Notes under the pieces: generated by a model | The model's database searches: none | Told to the model about the DNA's origin: nothing | The model's input: the letters and a program-made list of their open reading frames with translations, nothing else | Made by a program: the position numbers and the translations under genes | Shown: one piece after another, positions 8,225 through 14,691 of the stretch | Numbering within the stretch: position 1 is the stretch's first letter | Layout: each line of letters opens with the position of its first letter | DNA from: an uncultured Eubacteriales bacterium | GTDB lineage: Bacteria; Bacillota; Clostridia; Oscillospirales; Acutalibacteraceae | Reading direction: 5' to 3' | Assembly (NCBI GenBank): GCA_934445035.1 | Contig: CAKSDI010000006.1 | Location: 44,236 to 108,235 of the forward strand | Length of the DNA stretch: 64,000 nucleotides

Positions 8225-8253
8225 TTGACAAAACAAAAATCGTATGATAAAAT
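8225..8253 (+). promoter_or_regulatory. Promoter of small Cys-rich gene
   Basis: TTGACA (8225-8230) and TAAAAT (8248-8253) are separated by exactly 17 bp. AAGGAAGG follows before the ATG at 8283. Confidence 0.75.
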
Positions 8254-8282
8254 ATGTGTAAATTTTAAGGAAGGTGTTTGGT

Positions 8283-8504
8283 ATGTTTAATTGTTCATAT
8301 TTTAAAAAGAACAGTAATAATTCCACAGATGCAAATTCTGCACCTGCATGTTGTAACGCCTTCAAATTTAATATTCTAAACAAAGTGGGCACTGTCGTCA
8401 TAGCAGTGTCTATTTTTGTATTTCGACTTATTAACATTATTATAATTAGCAATTCGAAGATAATTTCAAAAAGCAAAACAAGCTGTTGTCTGATTACAGA
8501 ATAA
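8283..8504 (+). CDS. Small Cys-containing putative membrane protein (orphan)
   Basis: A 73-residue open frame not recognised as any family. The N-terminal third is hydrophilic and Asn/Ser-rich with Cys at 4 and a CC pair at 23-24. One hydrophobic segment covers about residues 35-57 (VGTVVIAVSIFVF, then LINIIII), and a second CC pair sits at 68-69. It has its own consensus promoter, AAGGAAGG 5 bases before ATG 8283, and a strong terminator right after the stop, so it is a self-contained transcription unit. A longer GTG start at 8274 overlaps the ribosome binding site and is unlikely. The transcript could also be a regulatory RNA rather than an mRNA. Confidence 0.5.
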   Translation: MFNCSYFKKNSNNSTDANSAPACCNAFKFNILNKVGTVVIAVSIFVFRLINIIIISNSKIISKSKTSCCLITE

Positions 8505-8518
8505 ATCAGTTTCTTATC

Positions 8519-8554
8519 AAGCTTTGCTTTTTGAAAAAAGCAAAGCTTTTTTTG
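8519..8554 (+). terminator. Terminator of the small orphan gene
   Basis: AAGCTTTGCTTTTT (8519-8532) pairs with AAAAAAGCAAAGCTT (8534-8548), followed by a run of T to 8553. Confidence 0.92.
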
Positions 8555-8670
8555 ATTTTTACGGTAATTGAAATTGCGATTGTAATATAAAGCGCATAAT
8601 GGTTATATCGGTAATTGTAATTTTACTTGCCGTTAAAATAATAAATCTTTTAAGAAAGAGGTAATTAAAA

Positions 8671-9837
8671 ATGAAGAAATCAGCAAAATTTTTAAGCCTG
8701 GCTATGGCAGTCGCTATGGTCTGCGGCGTTTTTGCGGGATGCGGTAAAAAGAATTATACCGCCGACAATAAGGAGTATGTAATCGGCCTTTCCGGTCCGC
8801 TTACAGGTGCCGCCGCGATTTACGGCAACGGTGTTAAGAACGGTGCTCAGCTTGCTATAGACGAAATCAATGCGGCAGGCGGACTTAACGGTGTCAAGTT
8901 CAGACTTGAAACTACCGACGATATGAACGACGCTACCAAAGTTGCAACAAACTATGCTTCATTGCTTGAAAAAGGAATGCAGGTCTCTTTGGGATGTGTA
9001 ACCTCTGCTCCCTGCGCTGAGTGGACTAACCTTTCTCACGAAGACAATGTATTCTTTATCACTCCTTCTGCTTCTAACGACGATGTTCCGAAATATGACA
9101 ACGGATATCAGATGTGCTTTGCAGACGGTAACCAGGGTAAAGAAGCCGCTAAATATGTTAACGAAAACTTCAAGGGTCAGACCATCGGCGTTTTCTATAA
9201 ATCCGATGATAACTACTCTTCAGGTATCTTCAAGCAGTTCAAGAAAAACCTTGATTCAAGCGTAAAAGTTGTAGAGACCCTCTTCACAGATGCAGGCGCT
9301 ACAAGCTTTGACTCTCAGATCAACGAACTCAAAGACTGCAAATTCATATTTATGCCTATCTATTACACTCCTGCAACCATCTTTATGACTCAGGCTAAAG
9401 GCAAAATTGCCGACGACGCTGTTTACTATGGCTGCGACGGATTTGACGGAATCGATTCTACCGAAGGCTTTGACATCAAATCTATCCCCCAGGAAGTATC
9501 TATGCTTTCTCACTTTGATTCTTCTGCTACCACAGGCGCTGCAGGCAACTTCATAAAGAAATATACCGAGAAGTACGGCAAAGAAACTCTTAACCAGTTC
9601 GGTGCTTCCGCTTACGACTGCGTATATGCTATCTACGGCGCAATGAAAGAAGCTAAAGTTGACGATGTTACAATCTCTGCTTCAGATCTTTGCGATATAC
9701 TCAAAGATACTTTCAAGACCTTCAAACTTACAAATGCTGTAACAGGCGGCGAAAAAGGTGAAGTTTCTTGGGAAAAGAGCGGAACTGTTAACAAAGAAGC
9801 TGTTAAATTCGTTATAAAGAAAGCAGATAACGCTTAA
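8671..9837 (+). CDS. livJ: Branched-chain amino acid ABC transporter, substrate-binding lipoprotein
   Basis: A 388-residue secreted binding protein. Its signal peptide ends in a lipobox (VFAGC, Cys about residue 24), so it is lipid-anchored outside the membrane. The mature part has the type I periplasmic-binding fold of the LivJ/LivK family, beginning YVIGLSGPLTGAAAIYGNG and DEINAAGG. It captures Leu/Ile/Val or a related small amide for the LivHMGF channel encoded next. The gene uses many C-ending codons (AAC, TTC, ATC), unlike its A/T-ending neighbours, which suggests high expression. AGAGG precedes the ATG. Exact ligand is inferred from family. Confidence 0.93.
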   Translation: MKKSAKFLSLAMAVAMVCGVFAGCGKKNYTADNKEYVIGLSGPLTGAAAIYGNGVKNGAQLAIDEINAAGGLNGVKFRLETTDDMNDATKVATNYASLLEKGMQVSLGCVTSAPCAEWTNLSHEDNVFFITPSASNDDVPKYDNGYQMCFADGNQGKEAAKYVNENFKGQTIGVFYKSDDNYSSGIFKQFKKNLDSSVKVVETLFTDAGATSFDSQINELKDCKFIFMPIYYTPATIFMTQAKGKIADDAVYYGCDGFDGIDSTEGFDIKSIPQEVSMLSHFDSSATTGAAGNFIKKYTEKYGKETLNQFGASAYDCVYAIYGAMKEAKVDDVTISASDLCDILKDTFKTFKLTNAVTGGEKGEVSWEKSGTVNKEAVKFVIKKADNA

Positions 9838-9850
9838 TCTATCTAATATG

Positions 9851-9952
9851 TATCCTCCGGCATATCGGAAAGGTGTGCCGGGGATACGCTCTGTATATTA
9901 ACCGAGACTTAATAGCTTGGTTTTTAATGCGAGCTATTAAGCGTCGGTTAAT
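9851..9952 (+). promoter_or_regulatory. Two stem-loops between livJ and livH
   Basis: The first hairpin (9851-9886) pairs TATCC.CCGGCA with TGCCGGGGATA. The second (9898-9951) pairs TTAACCGA..CTTAATAGCT with AGCTATTAAG..TCGGTTAA. Neither is followed by a strong T run. They may protect the livJ message or reduce read-through into livHMGF, giving more binding protein than channel. Confidence 0.6.
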
Positions 9953-9980
9953 ATTAAATTCATTATGGTAAGGTGTTAAA

Positions 9981-10853
9981 ATGGAAATTATTACAACCTT
10001 AATAAACGGCCTTAGCATCGGCGGAATTTACGCAATGATCGCTTTAGGCTACACAATGGTATACGGCATTGCTAAAATGCTTAACTTTGCTCACGGCGAC
10101 ATTATTATGGTCGGCGGATATACTATTTATGTTTTTATGATGATGACCGGTCATCCGTTCATCGCAATACTCGCAGCAATTATATTCTGCACGCTCCTCG
10201 GAATAACCATTGAAAGAGTGGCTTATAAACCTCTTCGCGGCGCTTCTCCCCTTGCGGTTCTTATTACTGCGATCGGCGTAAGCTATCTTTTGCAGAGTTT
10301 GGCACAGATCATATTCGGATCGGCTCCTAAAATGGTAAATATTTTTGAGCTCGGAACCGTTAAAATAGGCTCTATGAAGATCCAGGTCGCTACCCTGCTC
10401 ACGCTTGCCTGCACGATAGTAGTAATGGCGGCGCTCAGCATTTTTGTTAAATACACCAAAATGGGAAGAGCAATGATAGCTACCTCTGAGGACAGAGATG
10501 CAACTCAGCTTATGGGAATAAATGTTAATATGGTCATCACCGTAACATTTGCTATAGGCTCAGCTTTAGCTGCTATTGCAGGTCTTTTCTATCTGCTTAA
10601 ATCTCCGAGCATTTCTAATACATTCGGTTCTATGCCCGGAATTAAAGCTTTCACAGCGGCTGTTATCGGCGGAATCGGATCGATCCCCGGTGCTATGATC
10701 GGCGGTATATTCTTAGGTATAATCGAGTGCATTTCTTATAAGATCCCTGCTCTAGCCGCTTATACCGACGCAATAGAATTCCTTATACTTATAGTTATTC
10801 TTCTTGTTAAACCGACAGGAATTCTCGGTAAGAAGAGAAAGGAGAAAGTATAA
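9981..10853 (+). CDS. livH: Branched-chain amino acid ABC transporter permease LivH
   Basis: A 290-residue inner-membrane permease with about eight membrane segments. Typical LivH features are the N-terminal LINGLSIGGIYAMIALGYTMVYG and LNFAHGDI motifs, and the later GIKAFTAAVIGGIGSIPGAM loop that contacts the ATPases. It forms the membrane channel together with LivM. ATG start with AAGGTG upstream; its TAA shares one base with the livM ATG, indicating translational coupling. Confidence 0.95.
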   Translation: MEIITTLINGLSIGGIYAMIALGYTMVYGIAKMLNFAHGDIIMVGGYTIYVFMMMTGHPFIAILAAIIFCTLLGITIERVAYKPLRGASPLAVLITAIGVSYLLQSLAQIIFGSAPKMVNIFELGTVKIGSMKIQVATLLTLACTIVVMAALSIFVKYTKMGRAMIATSEDRDATQLMGINVNMVITVTFAIGSALAAIAGLFYLLKSPSISNTFGSMPGIKAFTAAVIGGIGSIPGAMIGGIFLGIIECISYKIPALAAYTDAIEFLILIVILLVKPTGILGKKRKEKV

Positions 10854-12007
10854 TGGGAAATTCAAAATTATCTAAGATCAAATGGAAGCATTATATCAAT
10901 TATGCTGTAATTTCCGCTTTCACGATTTTTCTGCTTATCAGTTCTCTTACTTTCGGTCTTGAAAAATCAACAATTTATCTTGTAGAAAAAATTTCAATCG
11001 CAATCATTCTTGCTTTGTCTTTAAACCTTGTTGTAGGTTTCTTAGGAGAACTTTCGCTCGGTCACGCCGGATTTATGTGTATAGGCGCTTATCTCGGCGG
11101 AAAATGCTCGCTTATTCTTGAGCAAAAGCTCGGCTCAACAGGTCCGCTTTCACTGGTTATATCTTTACTTGTCGGCGGTATCTGTGCGGCATTCTTCGGA
11201 TTTGTGGTAGGTCTTCCCGCTCTTCGTCTTAAAGGCGACTATCTAGCTATTGTTACTTTAGGCTTCGGAGAAATAGTAAAATCTGTTTTCCAGAACACAA
11301 GTCAGGAATCATTCGGCGGCGCTTTAGGTCTTGAAACTCCGAGATATGATAAAGATTCACTTTATCTTTATGCTTTCATTATCGTTCTTATCACACTCGC
11401 CGTTATTCAGAATCTTATGCGTTCTAAACACGGCAGAGCCATAACCTCAATAAGAGATAACGAAATCGCTGCTAAAGCAACGGGTATCAGCGTAACGAAA
11501 TATAAGCTTTTAGCTTTCATCATTTCTTCATTCTTCGCAGGAGTTGCCGGCGTTCTTTACAGCTTTTCGAACTATAATGTTCAGAGCTCAAAATTCGGTT
11601 ATAACTACTCGATAGAAATTCTCGTTATGGTCGTTCTCGGCGGAATCGGCTCTATCAACGGTTCGATAATCGCCGCTGCGCTTATAACTTTCATCAACAC
11701 CGAATTTGCAACGATCCTTACAGGCAACCTTGCAGTTCTGCAGAACTTGCTCTATGCAATAATTCTTATCTTAATAGTTATTTACAATAACTCTCCCGCA
11801 TTTAAAGCAATACGCGAAAAATACGATTTAAGAAAGCTTTTTGAAAAGCTCCACAAGAAAAAAGATCCGTCTGTGATAAAAGACGATTCCGCTAAATGGG
11901 CTCGCATACAGACTAAAATTCCTATGGATGAGGTTTTATCGGTAGATGTTTCTGCAACCGATCCTAACAACCTTAAGCCCGATAAATCACCGAAGGAGGA
12001 TAAATGA
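10853..12007 (+). CDS. livM: Branched-chain amino acid ABC transporter permease LivM
   Basis: A 384-residue permease, partner of LivH. The membrane core (about residues 15-320) has GELSLGHAGFMCIGAYLGG, LRLKGDYLAIVTLGFGEI and VVLGGIGSINGSI, all diagnostic. A hydrophilic C-terminal tail of about 60 residues (KKDPSVIKDDSAKWARI onward) is a little longer than in many LivM proteins. The stop codon overlaps the livG start by 4 bases. Confidence 0.95.
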   Translation: MGNSKLSKIKWKHYINYAVISAFTIFLLISSLTFGLEKSTIYLVEKISIAIILALSLNLVVGFLGELSLGHAGFMCIGAYLGGKCSLILEQKLGSTGPLSLVISLLVGGICAAFFGFVVGLPALRLKGDYLAIVTLGFGEIVKSVFQNTSQESFGGALGLETPRYDKDSLYLYAFIIVLITLAVIQNLMRSKHGRAITSIRDNEIAAKATGISVTKYKLLAFIISSFFAGVAGVLYSFSNYNVQSSKFGYNYSIEILVMVVLGGIGSINGSIIAAALITFINTEFATILTGNLAVLQNLLYAIILILIVIYNNSPAFKAIREKYDLRKLFEKLHKKKDPSVIKDDSAKWARIQTKIPMDEVLSVDVSATDPNNLKPDKSPKEDK

Positions 12008-12777
12008 TGTCAGAATATGTACTTGAAACAATAGACCTCGGAATATCCTTCGGAGGACTTAAAGCGGCACAAGATGTTAATATTAAAATAAAGAAAAATC
12101 AGATTTACGGTCTTGTCGGACCTAACGGTGCAGGTAAAACTACGATTTTTAATCTTCTCACCGGAGTTTATCAGCCAACAACCGGAACTTTCCTTTTAAA
12201 CGGTGAAGATCTTAAAGGCAAATCGCAGGAAAAGATCAATCATAAAGGAATTGCCCGAACTTTCCAGAACATCAGACTGTTCAACAATATGAGCGTTATC
12301 AGAAATGTTATGGTAGGTCTTTCAAATCAGCCTGAATTCAAATGCGGCTTTCTTTCTTCGATTTTAAGATTGCCTAAGCATTTTAAGGTTGAAAAAGCAA
12401 TGCGTAACCGCGCAAAGGAAATTCTTCGCATTTTCGACCTGGAAGAAGAAAGAAACAATCTTGCGTGCAACCTCCCCTATGGTAAACAGCGCAAGCTTGA
12501 AATTGCCCGCGCTCTTGCGACCAATCCTAAGCTTTTACTTCTTGACGAGCCTGCCGCGGGAATGAATCCTAACGAAACCAAGGATCTTATGGACACCATA
12601 TTTTTGATCCGCGATAAATTCGATATGACCATTTTGCTCATAGAGCACGATATGAAATTCGTTTCGGGACTTTGCGACGAAGTAACCGTTCTTAACTTCG
12701 GTACTGTTCTCGCTCAGGGTAATACTAAAGAAGCACTTAACGATCCCGAAGTTATCAAAGCTTATATCGGCGGTTAA
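12004..12777 (+). CDS. livG: Branched-chain amino acid ABC transporter ATPase LivG
   Basis: A 257-residue ABC ATPase. Walker A is GPNGAGKTT (about residues 39-47), followed by the LivG-type NHKGIARTFQNIRLF. The signature region is degenerate (LPYGKQRKLEIARAL) as usual for LivG, then Walker B LLLLDEPAAGMNP and the switch His in LLIEHDM. It powers uptake with LivF. Two consecutive ATG codons (12004, 12007) are possible starts. Confidence 0.95.
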   Translation: MMSEYVLETIDLGISFGGLKAAQDVNIKIKKNQIYGLVGPNGAGKTTIFNLLTGVYQPTTGTFLLNGEDLKGKSQEKINHKGIARTFQNIRLFNNMSVIRNVMVGLSNQPEFKCGFLSSILRLPKHFKVEKAMRNRAKEILRIFDLEEERNNLACNLPYGKQRKLEIARALATNPKLLLLDEPAAGMNPNETKDLMDTIFLIRDKFDMTILLIEHDMKFVSGLCDEVTVLNFGTVLAQGNTKEALNDPEVIKAYIGG

Positions 12778-12788
12778 AGGAGAATATT

Positions 12789-13499
12789 ATGGCATTACTT
12801 GAAATTAAAGATTTGGAAGTATTTTACGGCGTTATTCAGGCGCTTAAAGGTATAAGCTTTTCTGTTGACGAGGGCGAGATAATCACCCTTATCGGCGCAA
12901 ACGGCGCAGGTAAGACCACTACTATGCAGAGCGTTATCGGTCTTATTCCGAAAAAAGCAGGCACTGTTACTTATAACGGCGAAAATATAACCCACACCCC
13001 CGCTCATAAGCTTGTCGGAAAAGGTATGGCACAGGTTCCCGAAGGAAGAAGAATTTTCCAGGAACTTACTGTTTATGAAAATCTTCTGATGGGCGCATTC
13101 CTCAATAAGGATAAAAAAGAAATAAAAGACGATATTGAAAGAATTTACACTCTTTTCCCGAGGCTTAAAGAAAGAAAAAGCCAGATTGCCGGAACTCTTT
13201 CCGGCGGCGAACAGCAAATGCTTGCAATGGGCAGAGCGCTTATGAGCAAGCCTAAGCTTCTTATGCTTGACGAGCCCTCTATGGGTCTTTCTCCGCTACT
13301 TGTTGACGAGGTTTTCAGTCTTATCAAAGAGATCAATAAAGACGGAACAACAATTTTGCTTGTTGAACAAAACGCAGGTAAATCCCTTGCAATTTCGGAC
13401 AGAGCCTATGTTCTTGAAAACGGCAAAATAGTTTTAACAGGTACAGGCAAAGAGCTTATGGAAAGCGATATGGTTAAAAAAGCCTATCTCGGCGGTTAA
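12789..13499 (+). CDS. livF: Branched-chain amino acid ABC transporter ATPase LivF
   Basis: A 236-residue ABC ATPase, the second ATPase of the transporter. Walker A is GANGAGKTT (about residues 37-45). The LivF-specific GMAQVPEGRRIFQELTV is present, followed by signature LSGGEQQML, Walker B LMLDEPSMGLSP and LLVEQNA. AAAGGAG lies 6 bases before the ATG. It closes the liv operon, and a terminator follows. Confidence 0.95.
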   Translation: MALLEIKDLEVFYGVIQALKGISFSVDEGEIITLIGANGAGKTTTMQSVIGLIPKKAGTVTYNGENITHTPAHKLVGKGMAQVPEGRRIFQELTVYENLLMGAFLNKDKKEIKDDIERIYTLFPRLKERKSQIAGTLSGGEQQMLAMGRALMSKPKLLMLDEPSMGLSPLLVDEVFSLIKEINKDGTTILLVEQNAGKSLAISDRAYVLENGKIVLTGTGKELMESDMVKKAYLGG

Positions 13500-13513
13500 T
13501 AAGTTTATAAAAT

Positions 13514-13546
13514 AAAAAAGACTGCAACAAAATGCAGTCTTTTTTT
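13514..13546. terminator. Bidirectional terminator between livF and ZIP gene
   Basis: AAAAAAGACTGCA pairs with TGCAGTCTTTTTT around a short loop. It serves livF on the plus strand and the convergent transporter gene on the minus strand. Confidence 0.9.
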
Positions 13547-14353
13547 CTATCCTAATGCAACATCAAGCAGCATCATAATTGCAAAGCCCAAAATAATACC
13601 GATCGTAGAAAAATACGGTGCCTCTTCCCTGTTTTGCTGACATTCCGGTATAAGCTCGTGAACGGCGACTAAAATCATAGCTCCTGCGGCAAAAGAGAGC
13701 GCATAAGTCATAATTGACTCGACAAAAACTACAAGCACCGCGCCGATAAGACCTGCTATCGGCTCGACAAGCCCTGATGCCTGACCGATAAGAAAGCTTT
13801 TTATTCGCGATTTTCCCTCTCGTCTTAAAGGAATCGAAACTGCCGCTCCCTCCGGGAAATTCTGCAAAGCTATGCCTATTGCTATACTGAAAGCACCCAT
13901 AATTTGTTCCGAAGTGGCATTAGCTCCTTTCAGCGCTCCGAACGCAACACCTACTGCCAAACCCTCGGGGATATTGTGCAAGGTGATTGATAAAACAAGC
14001 ATAAAAATTCTGCTTTTACGCGGATTGATTTCATTTGATCCGTTATTCGCCCTTTTAGAAGCCCCTGAAATGATTTTATCAGAAATAAGCAAGAATACCG
14101 CTCCGATTATAAAACCAAGCGTAACGCTTAAATACGGCGGTATTATGCTGTTCAGACTGCTTGCCTTATCGATCGCCGGCTGTAAAAGCGACCAAAACGA
14201 AGCCGCTATCATAACTCCTGCTGAAAATCCGAGCATAAGATTTAATATTTTATCATTAGGCTTTTTAAAAAATACGACGGTGCCTGCTCCGAGTGCCGTT
14301 ACAAACCAGGTGCCTAAGGTTGCAAGCATCGTCATAAGTATTATTCTGTACAT
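13547..14353 (-). CDS. ZIP family metal transporter
   Basis: A 268-residue membrane protein with about eight membrane segments. The ZIP metal-site motifs are clear: HNIPEGLAVGVAFG (TM4) and NFPEGAAVSIPLRREG (TM5). The acidic/His pair HELIPEC lies near the C terminus. These proteins import divalent metals such as zinc, iron or manganese. The N-terminal FKKPNDKILNLMLGFSAGVMIAAS, in the same position as in ZupT-like bacterial members, supports the call. ATG with GGAGGG upstream. A palindrome over the probable -10 box may be an operator. Metal specificity is not evident. Confidence 0.93.
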   Translation of the reverse strand: MYRIILMTMLATLGTWFVTALGAGTVVFFKKPNDKILNLMLGFSAGVMIAASFWSLLQPAIDKASSLNSIIPPYLSVTLGFIIGAVFLLISDKIISGASKRANNGSNEINPRKSRIFMLVLSITLHNIPEGLAVGVAFGALKGANATSEQIMGAFSIAIGIALQNFPEGAAVSIPLRREGKSRIKSFLIGQASGLVEPIAGLIGAVLVVFVESIMTYALSFAAGAMILVAVHELIPECQQNREEAPYFSTIGIILGFAIMMLLDVALG

Positions 14354-14366
14354 TTTTAACCCTCCG

Positions 14367-14384
14367 TTAACATTATATTGTTAA
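14367..14384 (-). promoter_or_regulatory. Palindrome over the ZIP gene -10 region
   Basis: TTAACA and TGTTAA arms flank a 6-bp centre. Read on the minus strand it contains TATAAT, a likely -10 box 15-20 bases before the ribosome binding site. No good -35 is seen, consistent with an activated or repressed promoter. The operator role is inferred. Confidence 0.45.
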
Positions 14385-14442
14385 AAATAGAGTAAGGTTA
14401 AAACTCAAATTTAAAGCACTTTTCTTCACTTATAAATAAAAT

Positions 14443-14483
14443 AAAAAAAGTCAAGGAAAATTCAAATTTTTCCTTGACTTTTT
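14443..14483. terminator. Terminator-like hairpin upstream of ZIP gene and tRNA
   Basis: AAAAAGTCAAGGAAAA pairs with TTTTCCTTGACTTTTT, with A/T runs on both sides. No gene ends here. The hairpin also contains the TTGACT -35 box of the tRNA promoter. It could block read-through between the divergent units or be an attenuator in a longer ZIP leader. Confidence 0.65.
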
Positions 14484-14502
14484 GCCACTTAATTGATATA
14501 AT
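14474..14502 (+). promoter_or_regulatory. tRNA-Lys promoter
   Basis: TTGACT (14474-14479) and TATAAT (14497-14502) have a 17-bp spacer. The tRNA begins 18 bases after the -10 box. Confidence 0.8.
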
Positions 14503-14519
14503 AATTAAGCTGTCTATTT

Positions 14520-14595
14520 GATCCATTAGCTCAGCCGGTAGAGCACTTGACTTTTAATCAAGGTGTCCGGGGTTCGATTCCCCGATGGGTCACCA
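14520..14595 (+). tRNA. tRNA-Lys(TTT)
   Basis: A 76-nt tRNA with encoded CCA. The acceptor arms GATCCAT and ATGGGTC pair (one G-T). The D arm has AGCTCAGCCGGTAGAGC, the anticodon stem CTTGA/TCAAG encloses a loop with TTT, and the T arm has GGTTCGATTCC. It stands alone with its own promoter and terminator. Confidence 0.97.
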
Positions 14596-14597
14596 TG

Positions 14598-14634
14598 TAC
14601 AAGCCCGCTTTTAAAAGCGGGCTTGTTTTTTTTA
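14598..14634 (+). terminator. tRNA-Lys terminator
   Basis: ACAAGCCCGCTTT and AAAGCGGGCTTGT form a strong stem with a 2-nt spacer, followed by a T tract. Confidence 0.93.
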
Positions 14635-14649
14635 TCAGAAAATCCGAAT

Positions 14650-14686
14650 AAAAAATTCCGCTCTGAAATTTGAGCGGAATTTTTTG
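14650..14686 (-). terminator. leuS terminator
   Basis: AAAAAATTCCGCTC pairs with GAGCGGAATTTTTT. On the minus strand it follows the leuS stop and closes the long housekeeping block. Confidence 0.88.
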
Positions 14687-14691
14687 TTTAA

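Noticed and set aside
8222..8476. 84-residue frame opposite the small Cys-rich gene
   Set aside because: Promoter, ribosome binding site and terminator all support the plus-strand gene instead.
14520..14595. tRNA-Lys as an integration (att) site for a mobile element
   Set aside because: No integrase or direct repeat of the tRNA 3' end is seen nearby, and flanking genes are ordinary.
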